Shown: positions 17,722 to 28,615 of the stretch, one piece after another
How the letters are laid out: the number at the start of each line of letters is the position of its first letter
Numbering within the stretch: the first letter of the stretch is position 1
From: Pseudomonas laurentiana
GTDB lineage: Bacteria; Pseudomonadota; Gammaproteobacteria; Pseudomonadales; Pseudomonadaceae
NCBI RefSeq assembly: GCF_014648275.1
Contig: NZ_BMQU01000005.1
Coordinates: 186,001 to 250,000 of the forward strand
Reading direction: 5' to 3'
Length of the DNA: 64,000 bases
The notes under the pieces: generated by a model
Told to the model about the DNA's origin: nothing
Databases searched by the model: none
The model's input: only the letters and a program-made list of their open reading frames with translations
Translations under genes and position numbers: made by a program

Positions 17722-18645
17722 TCAATCGCCTCCTGGCGCCAGCAGCAGGTTCGGCGCCAAGCGCTGATAGCCCTCCTGATCCAGGCGCAGATCCAGGGCC
17801 AGGCTGGCGAGGTCGACACTCAAGGCCTCCGCTTCGGCATCATGCTCCAGATAGACCAGTTTCAAGTAGCGTTTACACCCTACGCAGCACTCGGCGCGCA
17901 ACGGCGCCAGGCCAGCAGGGTAACGGTCATCCTCGAAGCTGTAGTAACGCAGCCCCTTACTTTGTTCGCAGTAGATACATTTCACCCGTACTACATGCCA
18001 CTCACAGGCACACAAGGAGCAAACCAGATAACGCAGCCCATTGAATTTGCCTCGATGGCGAATCACCCCGGCCATCGCCGGCGAACCGCAGGCCGGGCAT
18101 TGTTGGAGCTCATCACCGGGCCTGAGCAGGTCCTCCGGCAAACCCAACAACCAGTGACTCCAGGCCACTTGCAGTGCAGCACCGAGAAAGGGCACCAAAG
18201 CCGCCGGCAGCCCAGCGTACTGCCCGCCGAGCAATGCCAATGCCCACACCTTGCGCTGCTCGCCACTGGCTGCGCGCAACTGTGCCAGCGCCGCATGCAC
18301 AGGGTCCGAAGCGGCCTGATACTGCTGTAACAACGCCTCCAGATACGGCGGCCAATCGGCTTCACGCACCAGGCTGTCCGCCGCTAGCGGGGGCAGACCG
18401 TGCTCAAGGCAAAGGCGAATGCGCTCAGGGTCTAGCGGGGAGGTGCTCGGGGGATGATCCATCAAACCTTGCTGGAACTGACAAAGGCTGGCAGCAAAAC
18501 GCAGATACTCGGCCAGAGGATGCCCTACAGCCAGGTGCTCCAGACGAGCCCTGCGCAAATCAAACAGGTTCGGTGGTGGCAAATGGATGAACGGCGGAGC
18601 GCTCGCTGCCGCTTCGATATGGCCCGGTTCAAGTATCCTGCTCAA
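17722..18645 (-). CDS. fdhE: Formate dehydrogenase accessory protein FdhE
   Basis: FdhE is a cytoplasmic iron-binding accessory protein needed for maturation of respiratory formate dehydrogenases. The C-terminal half carries the CxxC pairs of the family: CPACGSP, CSLCACEW, CIYCEQ and CCVGCKRY. I choose the TTG at 18645 (LSRILEPGHIEAAAS), giving 307 residues, the usual length, with AAGGGG upstream and a start just after the fdoI stop. The longer frame (to 18690) would overlap fdoI and adds 15 non-conserved residues. Confidence 0.85.
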   Translation of the reverse strand: MSRILEPGHIEAAASAPPFIHLPPPNLFDLRRARLEHLAVGHPLAEYLRFAASLCQFQQGLMDHPPSTSPLDPERIRLCLEHGLPPLAADSLVREADWPPYLEALLQQYQAASDPVHAALAQLRAASGEQRKVWALALLGGQYAGLPAALVPFLGAALQVAWSHWLLGLPEDLLRPGDELQQCPACGSPAMAGVIRHRGKFNGLRYLVCSLCACEWHVVRVKCIYCEQSKGLRYYSFEDDRYPAGLAPLRAECCVGCKRYLKLVYLEHDAEAEALSVDLASLALDLRLDQEGYQRLAPNLLLAPGGD

Positions 18646-18649
18646 GCCG

Positions 18650-19303
18650 TCACCCCTTCTTGCCGATGTGGCTATCCGACCGATCTTCACCGGTCACTTC
18701 CCGATACCATAGCCCATGGTGCTTTTTCGCCCAGGCGCGACTCACCCAACCATGCACCATGGCGCCGACCGAGCCCTTGATCCAGATGCCGGCGTAGATA
18801 TGCACGATGATGCTCAGCACCAGCACAAATGCGGCCAATGCGTGCAGCAGCGTCGCCAGACGAATACCGCCAATCCCAAAATACTGGCTGAAGTAGGCGC
18901 GCCAAATCACCACGCCGCTGAGCAGCAACACCAGCATGCAAAGCAGCAGCGTCCAGAAGAGCAGCTTCTGCCCGGCGTTGTACTTACCCACAGGCGGCAC
19001 ACCCTGCTCTTCATTGCGCATCACCCGGTCGACTCGACGAAGCCAAAGCCGATCATTCGCCGTGAGAATGTTCGCTCGCCAGAAACGTATTACCAGCCCC
19101 AGGAACAACACAAACATCAACACACCCATAAAAGGGTGCAGTATCCGCGTCCAGGGCCCGCCACCAAACAGGTGGCTGAGCCAGAACAACGCCGGGTGAA
19201 ACAGCGCCAGCCCGGACAACGCCGCCATGAAGAACAGAATGGCCACCGCCCAGTGGTTACTGCGCTCATTCGCGGTGTAACGCAGGATCGGTTTGTCTTT
19301 CAT
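18650..19303 (-). CDS. fdoI: Formate dehydrogenase gamma subunit, cytochrome b556
   Basis: A 217-residue diheme membrane cytochrome that passes electrons from the beta subunit to quinone. Four hydrophobic helices are visible (~18-38, ~53-72, ~112-133, ~150-172). Conserved histidines include those in [19 protein letters not shown] and the [22 protein letters not shown] segment. Its ATG overlaps the fdoH stop by four bases. The subunit is of the FdnI/FdoI type; which of the two respiratory enzymes it matches best cannot be decided by eye. Confidence 0.93.
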   Translation of the reverse strand: MKDKPILRYTANERSNHWAVAILFFMAALSGLALFHPALFWLSHLFGGGPWTRILHPFMGVLMFVLFLGLVIRFWRANILTANDRLWLRRVDRVMRNEEQGVPPVGKYNAGQKLLFWTLLLCMLVLLLSGVVIWRAYFSQYFGIGGIRLATLLHALAAFVLVLSIIVHIYAGIWIKGSVGAMVHGWVSRAWAKKHHGLWYREVTGEDRSDSHIGKKG

Positions 19304-20250
19304 GGCCGATCTTCCCCCTGTGCACCAGGATTGCTCGGGTCAAAGACATGCACGGCCGGGTCAACCTCACGCACGCTGGGGTCCTTGCCAGCCGGATGCT
19401 CATCGTCCTCGATCCGCTGCGGACCAATACGCACATAGTGGAAGAACCCCGCCAACACCGCCGCGCCCATGGCCAGCAACGCCAACGGCTTGCTCATGCC
19501 TTTCCACAAGCCGACCAAGGGGCTGATCACCGGTTGATTCGGCAGGCCCGCATACAACTGAGGCTGATCGGCATGGTGCAGTACGTACATCACATGAGTA
19601 CCACCGACTCCGTCGGGGTCATACAAGCCAGCCTGCTCGAAGCCGCGCGACTTGAGATCGACGATTCGTTCGGCGGCATGCTCCTTCATGTCCGCCTTGC
19701 TACCAAAGACAATCGCACCGGTTGGGCAGGTTTTGACGCAAGCCGGCTCCAGCCCGACCGCGACCCGGTCCGAACACAGCGTGCACTTGTAGGCCTTGTG
19801 GTCCTTCTGTGAGATCCGGGGGATGTTGAACGGGCAGCCCGTGATGCAATAACCACAGCCGATACAATGATCCTGGTTGAAATCGACGATGCCATTGGCG
19901 TGCTGGATGATCGCCCCTGGGCTTGGGCAGGCTTTCAGGCAACCCGGATCGGCGCAGTGCATGCAGCCGTCCTTGCGAATCAACCACTCCAGATTGCCTA
20001 CGGTGTTTTCATGCTCCGTGAAGCGCATCAGGGTCCAGGTTTCGGCGCTCAAGTCCTGAGGGTTGTCGTAAGTACCGAGGCTATGCCCAACCTCGTCACG
20101 CAACTCGTTCCACTCCGAACATGCCACTTGGCAGGCCTTGCAGCCAATGCACTTGGAGGTGTCGATCAGCTTCGCCACCTCCTCTTGCTGGCGCACCGAA
20201 GGCGGCAAGGTGGTCGTGGCTGAACGGGCAATAATGTCTTGGCTGGCCAT
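19300..20250 (-). CDS. fdoH: Formate dehydrogenase beta subunit, Fe-S protein
   Basis: The 316-residue electron-transfer subunit carries four [4Fe-4S] clusters. The Cys motifs are [37 protein letters not shown] and CTLCSD...CVKTC. A single membrane anchor lies near residues 255-275 ([16 protein letters not shown]). It shares one base with the fdoG stop and overlaps fdoI by four bases, so the three structural genes are tightly coupled. Confidence 0.95.
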   Translation of the reverse strand: MASQDIIARSATTTLPPSVRQQEEVAKLIDTSKCIGCKACQVACSEWNELRDEVGHSLGTYDNPQDLSAETWTLMRFTEHENTVGNLEWLIRKDGCMHCADPGCLKACPSPGAIIQHANGIVDFNQDHCIGCGYCITGCPFNIPRISQKDHKAYKCTLCSDRVAVGLEPACVKTCPTGAIVFGSKADMKEHAAERIVDLKSRGFEQAGLYDPDGVGGTHVMYVLHHADQPQLYAGLPNQPVISPLVGLWKGMSKPLALLAMGAAVLAGFFHYVRIGPQRIEDDEHPAGKDPSVREVDPAVHVFDPSNPGAQGEDRP

Positions 20251-23200
20251 CAGATTTTCTCCAGGTTGACCAGGAACGACTTGGATTCCGGGGTCTGGGT
20301 ATTACCGTCACCGAGGTACGGCACCAAGGTATTGGTCAGGTAGCCGTGACGGGTGGCGCCGGTGAAGCCCCAGTGCAGGGGGATGCCGATTTGATGCACG
20401 GTCTGGTTGTTGACCTGCAACGGACGGATCCGCTTGGTCACCACCGCGACCGCCTCGATATGCCCTCGCTTGCACGTCACCCGAACCCGATCTCCTGCAA
20501 CAATGCCCTTCTCCTTGGCCAGCGCCTCGCCAATTTCAACGAACTGCTCTGGCTGGGTCACAGCGTTGATCGGGCAATGCTTGGTCCAGAAGTGGAAGTG
20601 CTCGGTCAATCGGTAGCTGGTGGCGGCATACGGGAAGTCCTTGGCCTGCCCCAACGAGTCCCAGACCGAATCGAACACTCGCCCGGCCGGGTTGCTGGTC
20701 GCCTGCTTGTTCCCCGGGTGCAAGGGGTTAATGCCAATGGGCGTCTCGAACGGCTCGTAGTGCTCGGGGAATGGGCCTTCGGCCATCTTGTCCAGCGCAA
20801 AGAAGCGCGCCACCCCTTCGGGGTTCATGATGAACGGGTTCATCGCCGCCTCTGGTGCGACGTCGACTTTGTAGTCGGGAACGTCAGTACCGCCCCAGGT
20901 TTTGCCATTCCACCAGACCAGACGCTTGTTCGGCGCCCACGGTTTGCCTTGAAGATCAGCCGACGCCCGGTTGTAGAGAATCCTCCGGTTCATCGGCCAG
21001 GCCCAGGCCCACCCCAGGTGCTGCTTCATGCCATAAGGATCGCTGTTGTCACGCCGCGCCATTTGGTTGCCTTGCTCGGTCCAACTACCACAGAAGATCC
21101 AGCAACCCGAGGCGGTACTGCCGTCATCCCTTAGCTGGGCGAACCCGGACAGTTGCTGCCCTGTCTTGAATGCCGCGCCACTGACATCGGTAAAGTCGGC
21201 AGTGGCATAGCCGTTGAACTCCTTGGCGATTTCTTCCGGCGATGGCTCATGCGCCACCTTGTAGGGCCAGTTGAGCTTGAGTATCGGCTCGGCCCACGCG
21301 CCACCCTCACGCTGATAGCGCTCGCGTAAACGCAGGAACAGCTCGCTCATGATCTGCACGTCGGTGCGTGCCTGGCCTGGGCCTTCGGCCCCCTTCCAGT
21401 GCCATTGCAGCCAGCGGCTGCTATTCACCAGCGAACCGTCCTCCTCGGCGAAACAGGTGGTTGGCAGACGGATGACTTCCGTCTGGATAGTGGCGGTTTC
21501 AACGTCGTTGTACGGCCCGACATTGCGCCAGAACTCAGACGTCTCGGTGGCCAGTGGATCCATCACCACCAGCCATTTGAGCTTGGCCAGCGACGCCATG
21601 ACACGGTTCTTGTCAGGCAGCGCAGCAATCGGGTTGAAGCCCTGGCAGAAGTAACCATTGACCTGCCCTTTGGCCATCATGTCGAACATCTTCAGCACGT
21701 CGTAGCCAGGAATATCCAGCTTGGGCAACCAGTCATAGCCCCAATGGTTTTCCGCCGTTGCGTTGGCCCCATACCAAGCCTTCATCAGACTGACGTGGAA
21801 CTTGCCGTAGTTCTGCCAATAGGACATCTGCCCTGGGCGTAACGGCTTGAGCGCGCGCTTGGCGATATAGGCGTCGTAGTCCTGCTCGGCATCGGACGCC
21901 AGGGTCAGGTAACCGGGCAACAGATTGGACAGCAGACCCAGGTCCGTCAGCCCCTGGATGTTGGAATGCCCGCGCAAGGCGTTGACACCACCGCCAGGCA
22001 TGCCGACGTTACCCAACAGCAACTGCACCATGGCCGCACTGCGAATGATCTGCGAGCCAATCGAGTGCTGTGTCCAGCCCAAGGCATAGAGGATCGTCAT
22101 GGTCTTGCCTGGCTGCGAGCAGGTGGCGATCTCTTCCCAGATCTTGCGCATGCTGTCTTCCGGCATGCCGCAAATCTGGCTAGCCAAGGCTGGGGTGTAA
22201 CGGCTGTAGTGCTGCTTCATCAATTGGTAGACGCAACGTGGGTCCTGCAGCGTTGGGTCGACCTTGGCAAAGCCATCCTCACCGATCTCATAGCCCCAAC
22301 CGGACTTGTCGGTATAACTGCGCTTGGCGGCGTCATAACCTGAAAACAGGCCGTCCTCAAAACTGAAGCCGGCTTTTACAATGAACGAGACATCGGTGTA
22401 GCTGCGCACATATTCGTGCTGGATCTTGTCCTCGCTCAGCAGGTAGTTGATCAAGCCACCCATGAAGGCGATATCACTACCGGTACGAATCGGAGCGTAG
22501 TAATCCGCTACCGAGGCGGTACGGGTGAACCGTGGATCGACCACGATCAAACGGGCCTGATTGTGCGCCTTGGCTTCGGTCACCCACTTGAAGCCACAGG
22601 GGTGGGCTTCGGCGGCATTACCACCCATCACCAGGACCAGATTCGCGTTGGCGATATCCGTCCAGTGGTTGGTCATGGCTCCACGGCCATACGTCGGGGC
22701 AAGACTTGCCACCGTCGGGCCATGTCAGACACGTGCCTGGTTATCGAACCCCAGCATGCCAAAACTGCGAACGACCTTGTGGGTCATGTAGCCGGCTTCA
22801 TTGGACGAGGCGGACGCGGCAAGGAAACCCACCGTCAGCCAGCGGTTGACCGTCTGCCCCTGCGCATTCTTCTGCACAAAGTTGGCATCGCGGTCCGCCT
22901 TCATCAGGTCGGTAATGCGATCCAGTGCATCATCCCAGGACACTCGCGTCCACTCACTGCTACCTGGCTTGCGTACCTGCGGGTACTGCAGCCGGCTGGG
23001 GCTGTGGATAAAATCGAGCAAGCCCGCACCTTTCGGGCACAACGTGCCGCGATTGACCGGGTGATCGGCGTCGCCTTCGATATGGATGATGTTCTGCGCG
23101 ACATTCTTGGCCGCATCACCTTGGCTGTACATGATCAGGCCACAGCCGACAGAACAGTAAGGGCAGGTGTTGCGGGTCTCGTGGGCGTGGGCCAGCTTGA

Positions 23201-23315
23201 AGTGGCGCACCTGCTCGGCGAAGGCCGGGGCCGGAGCCATTCCCAGCGCAGCCAGGCTCGAGCCTCCAAGGCCGATAGCGGCGACCTTGAAGAACTGACG
23301 ACGGTTGAGGTCCAT
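20250..23315 (-). CDS. fdoG: Formate dehydrogenase alpha subunit, selenocysteine- and molybdopterin-containing (UGA read as Sec)
   Basis: The catalytic subunit of the periplasm-facing respiratory formate dehydrogenase. The N-terminus [15 protein letters not shown] is a twin-arginine signal, followed by a [4Fe-4S] motif (CPYCSVGCG). An in-frame TGA at 22725-22727 corresponds to residue 197, within [19 protein letters not shown], exactly where FdnG/FdoG carry selenocysteine. The frame continues on both sides for a full 1021 residues. The C-terminal part contains the molybdopterin-binding segments ([16 protein letters not shown]). The gene is therefore intact, not two fragments; selA, selB and selC downstream provide decoding. 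Confidence 0.95.
22687..22727 (-). promoter_or_regulatory. SECIS-like hairpin at the fdoG Sec codon
   Basis: Immediately after the UGA the mRNA can form GGUGGCA-AGUCU-UGCCCC: a short stem with an unpaired U near the loop and GU in the loop, as in the E. coli fdnG/fdhF SECIS. The spacing from the UGA is also similar. It should bind the C-terminal domain of SelB. Confidence 0.75.
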
Positions 23316-23338
23316 CGTGCACTCCTGATCAGGTTTGG

Positions 23339-23368
23339 GATGCCTGGAGCAGGTCCAGGCATCTTTTT
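23339..23368 (+). terminator. Terminator-like hairpin oriented against fdoG
   Basis: GATGCCTGGA / TCCAGGCATC, 10 bp with loop GCAGG, is followed by TTTTT on the plus strand, that is antisense to fdoG. It lies 24 bases upstream of the fdoG start, so it is also a leader hairpin of the fdoG mRNA. Confidence 0.6.
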
Positions 23369-23564
23369 AACGATCACGGTGGCGGCGTTATGGCTGTCGC
23401 CAGTTGATACTTTAGTCAAGATCGTACCGAACGGAGCGAAACCGGATCGTCGGTGCTAGGCGCTATGCGGGTGAACGCCTGAATGCACATGTCTCCACTT
23501 TCTAGTGAAAAACTGCCCCCCCGTTTCCTTCGTATGAAGCGCGTGGCTTGCCTCCACACACAAA

Positions 23565-23598
23565 AAAACCCTGACCGCCTCATGGAGATCAGGGTTTT
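23565..23598 (-). terminator. Intrinsic terminator of ssb
   Basis: AAAACCCTGA / TCAGGGTTTT, with a 14-base loop and extra T residues in the direction of ssb transcription. Confidence 0.85.
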
Positions 23599-23679
23599 CT
23601 ATTCTAGAACTGACTGCTTGGCCTATAAGGCGTCAGACCATGACGCACCCTGTAAACCAATACATTCAACGTCTATTCG

Positions 23680-24189
23680 TTAGAACGGAATGTCGTCATC
23701 AAAGCTGTCGAAGTCCGGAGCCGGCTGTGGTGCTGGCTGCTGCGGAGCTGGACGCTGTGGCGCCTGCTGTGGGCGCGGGGCCTGCTGACGCGGGGCCTGG
23801 TTGTAGTTGTTGCCACCACCCTGTGGAGCACCGTCCTGGTTCTGTGGACGACCGCCCAGCAGCTGCATGGTGCCCTGCATGTCGACGATGATCTCGGTGG
23901 TGTAGCGCTTGATGCCGTCTTTTTCCCACTCGCGGGTTTGCAGCTTGCCCTCGATGTAGACCTGGGAACCTTTACGCAGGTATTCGCCAGCGATCTCGGC
24001 AACCTTGCCGAACATCGACACGCGGTGCCACTCGGTGCGCTCGACCTTCTGGCCGGTTTGCTTGTCGGTCCACTGCTCGCTGGTCGCCAGGCTCAGGTTG
24101 GTCACGGCGTTACCGTTGGGCAGGTAGCGGACTTCGGGATCCTGGCCGCAAGTACCGACCAATATGACTTTGTTAACCCCACGGGCCAT
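23680..24189 (-). CDS. ssb: Single-stranded DNA-binding protein
   Basis: SSB coats single-stranded DNA in replication, repair and recombination. The 169-residue protein has an OB fold ([21 protein letters not shown]... to ~110), a Gln/Pro/Ala-rich flexible linker ([15 protein letters not shown]), and the acidic protein-docking tail [11 protein letters not shown]. It starts 9 bases after the MFS gene stop, so it may be cotranscribed with it, and ends at a strong terminator. Confidence 0.97.
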   Translation of the reverse strand: MARGVNKVILVGTCGQDPEVRYLPNGNAVTNLSLATSEQWTDKQTGQKVERTEWHRVSMFGKVAEIAGEYLRKGSQVYIEGKLQTREWEKDGIKRYTTEIIVDMQGTMQLLGGRPQNQDGAPQGGGNNYNQAPRQQAPRPQQAPQRPAPQQPAPQPAPDFDSFDDDIPF

Positions 24190-24198
24190 AACGTTCTC

Positions 24199-25593
24199 CT
24201 AGGCTTCGCACGCCGCGGATGCCGGATTGACCAGGCGCTCCAGGGTCGAACGATCCAAAATTTTCGTATCCAGTTTGATATAGATGGCGGCTTCATCTGC
24301 CACCACCACTGCGTCGGTCACACCCGGGACGGCCATAAGCCGCTCGGTCAGCCCCGCTTCACGGACGGCCTCGGCCGACAGCGGCATGCGCAGGCTGGTC
24401 ACGTACGGCGGCTCACGCATGCCTACCGCAACCACCCACCACAGGGCGCAGAGCAGCGCACATCCGAGGAAGACCATGCTCAAGCCACCGTGCTGGAACA
24501 ACCAGCCGCCGATAATTCCACCCAGCGCGGCACCCAGGAACTGACTGGTGGAGTAAACCCCCATTGCAGTCCCCTTGCCACCGGCAGGCGACACCTTGCT
24601 TACCAGCGAAGGCAACGACGCCTCCAACAGGTTGAAGGCGGTGAAGAATATCACGGTGCCGATCACCAGTTCTTGCAAGTTGTCTGCCGATACCCAGAAG
24701 AATAGTTCAGTGAGCATCAATACACTCACCGCCCCGAGCAACACACGCTTCATCTTGCGCTTTTTTTCGCCGTAGATGATGAACGGAATCATTGCGAAGA
24801 ATGAAATGAGCAGGGCCGTCAGGTACACCCACCAATGCTCCTCCTTCGGCAAGCCGCCACGCTCGACGAAGGCCAGTGGCAAGGCGACGAAACTGGCCAT
24901 CAGGATGGCATGCAGGACAAAGATACCCACATCCAGACGCAACAGATCAGGGTGCCGCAAGGTCGGGCCAAGGGCCTGTTTTGCCACGCCGGACTCGCGG
25001 TGTTGCAAGGCACCGTGCGAAGCCGGAACGACGAACGCAATCAGGGCAATGCCGACAAGCGCCATCGCTGCCGTGGCCAGAAACAACCCCGACAAGCCAA
25101 AGGCCCGCGTCAGCAAAGGCCCTACCACCATGGCCACCGCAAAGGACAAACCGATACTCATGCCAATCATGGCCATGGCCTTGGTGCGATGTTGCTCGCG
25201 GGTCAAATCAGACAACAGCGCCATGACTGCAGCCGAAATAGCACCAGCGCCTTGCAGGACGCGCCCGGCAATCACGCCCCAAATGCTGTCGGCATTGGCC
25301 GCCAGCACACTCCCCAGGGCAAAGATGACCAGGCCCAGGTAAATAACCGGACGCCGACCAATCCGGTCGGAAATGATCCCGAACGGGATCTGCAGGAATG
25401 CCTGAGTCAGGCCATAGGCACCAATGGCCAGACCAATCAGTGCGGGTGTAGCACCGGCCAGGTCCATGCCATAGGTCGCCAGAACCGGCAATACCATGAA
25501 CATGCCTAGCATACGGAATGCGAACACCAGTGCCAGGCCGCTTGCGGCGCGAGTCTCGCTACCACTCATGCGTTCGCTGTGGGGATCGTGCAT
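24199..25593 (-). CDS. MFS transporter with C-terminal HMA-like tail
   Basis: The 464-residue protein has about 12 membrane helices and MFS motif A-like [15 protein letters not shown] (~72-86), plus [16 protein letters not shown] near helix 4, as in drug/proton antiporters. After the last helix (~residue 395) comes a ~60-residue soluble tail ([25 protein letters not shown]) that looks like a ferredoxin-like heavy-metal-associated fold but lacks the metal CxxC. The substrate is unknown. It is divergent from uvrA and directly upstream of ssb, an arrangement found in many pseudomonads. Confidence 0.85.
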   Translation of the reverse strand: MHDPHSERMSGSETRAASGLALVFAFRMLGMFMVLPVLATYGMDLAGATPALIGLAIGAYGLTQAFLQIPFGIISDRIGRRPVIYLGLVIFALGSVLAANADSIWGVIAGRVLQGAGAISAAVMALLSDLTREQHRTKAMAMIGMSIGLSFAVAMVVGPLLTRAFGLSGLFLATAAMALVGIALIAFVVPASHGALQHRESGVAKQALGPTLRHPDLLRLDVGIFVLHAILMASFVALPLAFVERGGLPKEEHWWVYLTALLISFFAMIPFIIYGEKKRKMKRVLLGAVSVLMLTELFFWVSADNLQELVIGTVIFFTAFNLLEASLPSLVSKVSPAGGKGTAMGVYSTSQFLGAALGGIIGGWLFQHGGLSMVFLGCALLCALWWVVAVGMREPPYVTSLRMPLSAEAVREAGLTERLMAVPGVTDAVVVADEAAIYIKLDTKILDRSTLERLVNPASAACEA

Positions 25594-25620
25594 GGATAAA
25601 CCTCGTGTGAACCGGCGGCG

Positions 25621-25649
25621 ATTCTACCAGCCTGATCGATTGTCGGCAT
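25621..25649 (-). promoter_or_regulatory. Candidate promoter of the MFS-ssb unit
   Basis: Minus-strand ATGCCG, 17-base spacer, TAGAAT. The -10 is good and the -35 is weak. Confidence 0.4.
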
Positions 25650-25661
25650 ATACGTGACGCT

Positions 25662-25691
25662 TTGCCGCGTGCTGGCAAGCAGCCTTATACT
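25662..25691 (+). promoter_or_regulatory. Candidate uvrA promoter
   Basis: TTGCCG, 18-base spacer, TATACT, with the uvrA GTG 32 bases beyond the -10. No clear LexA box (CTG-N10-CAG) overlaps it. Confidence 0.5.
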
Positions 25692-25722
25692 CACCGGTTT
25701 ATGCCCGCCAAGCGAGGCCGCA

Positions 25723-28557
25723 GTGGACAAGATTCTGATTCGTGGGGCACGAACCCACAACCTTAAGAACATCGACCTGACCCTGCCCCGGGACAAGCTG
25801 ATCGTTATCACCGGTCTGTCCGGTTCTGGAAAGTCATCGCTGGCGTTCGACACCCTGTATGCCGAAGGCCAGCGTCGCTATGTCGAATCGCTGTCGGCCT
25901 ACGCCCGGCAATTTCTTTCGATGATGGAAAAGCCCGACGTCGATACGATTGAAGGGCTGTCACCCGCGATCTCCATCGAGCAGAAATCGACTTCACACAA
26001 CCCACGTTCGACCGTCGGTACCATCACCGAAATCTACGATTACCTGCGCCTGCTCTATGCGCGCGTCGGCACACCACGCTGCCCGGACCATGACATCCCG
26101 CTGGAGGCACAGACCGTCAGCCAGATGGTCGATCTGGTACTGGCGCAACCTGAAGGCAGCAAACTGATGCTACTGGCCCCCGTGATTCGCGAACGCAAGG
26201 GCGAACACCTGGCAATCTTCGAGGAGTTGCGCGCTCAGGGCTTCGTGCGTGCCCGGGTCAACGGCAAGCTGTTCGAGCTCGACGAACTGCCCAAACTGGA
26301 TAAACAGAAGAAACACACCATCGAAGTCGTGGTCGACCGCTTCAAGGTTCGCGAAGACCTGCAGCAACGTCTGGCGGAGTCCTTCGAGACGGCACTGAAA
26401 CTGGCCGATGGTATCGCTCTGGTTGCATCAATGGATGAAGAGCCCGGCGAAGAGTTGATCTTCTCTGCGCGCTTCGCCTGCCCGATCTGTGGCCACGCCA
26501 TCAGCGAGCTGGAACCGAAGCTGTTTTCCTTCAACAACCCCGCCGGCGCTTGCCCGACCTGTGACGGCCTCGGGGTGAAACAGTTCTTCGACGTCAAACG
26601 CCTGGTCAACAATGAACTGACCTTGGCAGAAGGCGCGATACGCGGCTGGGACCGACGTAACGTCTATTACTTCCAGATGCTTGGCTCCTTGGCCGCGCAT
26701 TACGGATTTAGTCTCGAAGTGCCCTTCGGTGAGCTGCCAGCCGACCAACAGAAAGTCATTCTGCACGGCAGCGGCAACCAGAATGTCGACTTCAAGTACC
26801 TCAACGACCGCGGCGATATCGTCAAGCGATCACACCCTTTCGAAGGCATCGTACCGAACCTGGAGCGCCGCTACCGGGAAACCGAATCGGCTACCGTCCG
26901 CGAAGAGCTGGCCAAGTTCCTCAGCACTCAGCCCTGCCCTGACTGCCGTGGCACACGGTTGCGACGCGAAGCGCGGCACGTATGGGTGGGCGAGAAAACC
27001 CTGCCGGCTGTAACCAACTTGCCTATCGGCGATGCCAGCGAATACTTCGGTGGCCTGAAGTTGACCGGGCGACGCGGTGAAATCGCCGACAAGATCCTCA
27101 AGGAAATTTGTGAACGCCTGCAGTTCCTGGTGAACGTCGGCCTGGATTACCTGACGCTAGACCGCAGCGCCGACACCTTGTCGGGTGGCGAAGCACAGCG
27201 TATTCGGCTAGCCAGCCAGATTGGCGCGGGGCTGGTCGGGGTGATGTACATCCTCGACGAACCATCCATCGGCCTGCACCAACGGGACAACGACCGCCTC
27301 CTGGCGACGCTCAACCACCTGCGCGATATCGGCAACACGGTGATCGTGGTGGAGCATGACGAGGACGCTATTCGTCTGGCGGACTATGTGGTGGATATTG
27401 GTCCTGGCGCGGGCGTACATGGTGGACAAATCGTCGCCGAAGGCACCCCCGCCGAGGTAATGGCGCACCCTGACTCACTGACCGGCAAGTACCTCTCGGG
27501 TCGGGTCAAGATCGCCGTACCAACCACCCGTACACCGCGCGACAAGAAGCACTTACTGAAGCTCAAGGGCGCACGCGGCAACAACCTGCAAAACGTCGAC
27601 CTGGAGATTCCGATTGGCCTGCTGACCTGCGTAACCGGTGTATCGGGCTCAGGCAAGTCAACGCTGATCAACAACACGCTGTTCCCGCTGGCCGCGACCG
27701 CGCTGAATGGTGCGACCAGCCTTGAGGCGGCACCTCATGCCAGTTGTGATGGCCTGCAGCACCTGGACAAGGTCGTCGACATCGACCAGAGCCCGATCGG
27801 CCGTACGCCGCGTTCCAACCCGGCCACCTATACCGGCCTGTTCACACCCATTCGTGAACTGTTCTCCGGCGTACCGGAGTCGCGCTCACGCGGCTATGGC
27901 CCGGGACGCTTCTCCTTCAACGTCAAGGGCGGGCGCTGCGAAGCGTGTCAGGGCGATGGCCTGATCAAGGTCGAAATGCACTTCCTGCCTGACATCTATG
28001 TCCCCTGCGATGTCTGCAAGAGCAAACGCTACAACCGCGAAACCCTGGAGATCAAATACAAGGGCAAGAACATCCACGAAGTCCTCGAGATGACCATCGA
28101 GGAAGCCCGGGAGTTCTTCGATGCGGTACCGGCGCTGGCGCGCAAGCTGCAGACCCTGATGGACGTGGGGCTCTCCTACATCAAGCTGGGACAATCTGCG
28201 ACCACCTTGTCCGGTGGCGAAGCACAACGGGTGAAGCTGTCGCGCGAACTGTCCAAGCGCGATACGGGCAAGACCCTGTACATCCTCGATGAGCCGACCA
28301 CCGGCCTGCACTTCGCCGACATTCAGCAGTTGCTCGATGTGCTGCACAGGCTTCGTGACCACGGCAACACGGTGGTGGTAATCGAGCACAACCTGGACGT
28401 GATCAAGACCGCAGACTGGCTGGTCGATCTCGGCCCTGAGGGTGGCTCCCGAGGAGGCCAGATCATCGCTTGCGGGACGCCTGAGGAGGTCTCGGAGATG
28501 AAACAGTCACACACGGGCCATTACCTTAAACCGTTGTTACTGCGCGACCGGGCCTGA
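25723..28557 (+). CDS. uvrA: Excinuclease ABC subunit A
   Basis: UvrA recognises bulky DNA lesions with UvrB in nucleotide excision repair. The 944-residue protein has two ABC ATPase modules (Walker [10 protein letters not shown] at 31-39; GVSGSGKST near 640; two LSGGEAQR signatures) and zinc-finger cysteines (CPICG...[14 protein letters not shown]...CDVCK). The GTG at 25723 begins [17 protein letters not shown], where family members begin; an ATG further upstream (25654) would add unrelated residues. The gene ends at a bidirectional terminator. Confidence 0.97.
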   Translation: MDKILIRGARTHNLKNIDLTLPRDKLIVITGLSGSGKSSLAFDTLYAEGQRRYVESLSAYARQFLSMMEKPDVDTIEGLSPAISIEQKSTSHNPRSTVGTITEIYDYLRLLYARVGTPRCPDHDIPLEAQTVSQMVDLVLAQPEGSKLMLLAPVIRERKGEHLAIFEELRAQGFVRARVNGKLFELDELPKLDKQKKHTIEVVVDRFKVREDLQQRLAESFETALKLADGIALVASMDEEPGEELIFSARFACPICGHAISELEPKLFSFNNPAGACPTCDGLGVKQFFDVKRLVNNELTLAEGAIRGWDRRNVYYFQMLGSLAAHYGFSLEVPFGELPADQQKVILHGSGNQNVDFKYLNDRGDIVKRSHPFEGIVPNLERRYRETESATVREELAKFLSTQPCPDCRGTRLRREARHVWVGEKTLPAVTNLPIGDASEYFGGLKLTGRRGEIADKILKEICERLQFLVNVGLDYLTLDRSADTLSGGEAQRIRLASQIGAGLVGVMYILDEPSIGLHQRDNDRLLATLNHLRDIGNTVIVVEHDEDAIRLADYVVDIGPGAGVHGGQIVAEGTPAEVMAHPDSLTGKYLSGRVKIAVPTTRTPRDKKHLLKLKGARGNNLQNVDLEIPIGLLTCVTGVSGSGKSTLINNTLFPLAATALNGATSLEAAPHASCDGLQHLDKVVDIDQSPIGRTPRSNPATYTGLFTPIRELFSGVPESRSRGYGPGRFSFNVKGGRCEACQGDGLIKVEMHFLPDIYVPCDVCKSKRYNRETLEIKYKGKNIHEVLEMTIEEAREFFDAVPALARKLQTLMDVGLSYIKLGQSATTLSGGEAQRVKLSRELSKRDTGKTLYILDEPTTGLHFADIQQLLDVLHRLRDHGNTVVVIEHNLDVIKTADWLVDLGPEGGSRGGQIIACGTPEEVSEMKQSHTGHYLKPLLLRDRA

Positions 28558-28565
28558 CGCCCATG

Positions 28566-28602
28566 AAAAAGCCCCTGCCGCGCAAACGGCAGGGGCTTTT
28601 TT
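28566..28602. terminator. Bidirectional terminator between uvrA and the ferritin gene
   Basis: AAAAAGCCCCTGCCG, loop CGCAAA, CGGCAGGGGCTTTTTT: a GC-rich stem with A/T tails on both sides. Confidence 0.95.
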
Positions 28603-28615
28603 GTATCGCGGCAAA

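Larger units (their letters stand above)
23316..23679. other. Non-coding gap between fdoG and ssb
   Basis: No credible gene is seen in these 364 bases. They contain the fdoG ribosome site (AGGAG just before 23315), a plus-orientation hairpin with a T-run at 23339-23368, the expected fdoG promoter region (a minus-strand TTGACT near 23413-23418 without a convincing -10), and the ssb terminator at 23565-23598. Short open frames on the plus strand have no ribosome site. Confidence 0.7.

Noticed and set aside
20250-23315. fdoG as two broken pieces
   Set aside because: The UGA between the pieces lies at the conserved selenocysteine position, is followed by a SECIS-like hairpin, and selA/selB/selC are adjacent.
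23483-23683. Small plus-strand gene in the fdoG-ssb gap
   Set aside because: It runs through the ssb terminator into the ssb stop, lacks a ribosome site and has low-complexity composition.
25594-25722. LexA box controlling uvrA and/or the MFS-ssb unit
   Set aside because: No CTG-N10-CAG palindrome with an AT-rich centre was found in the divergent region.
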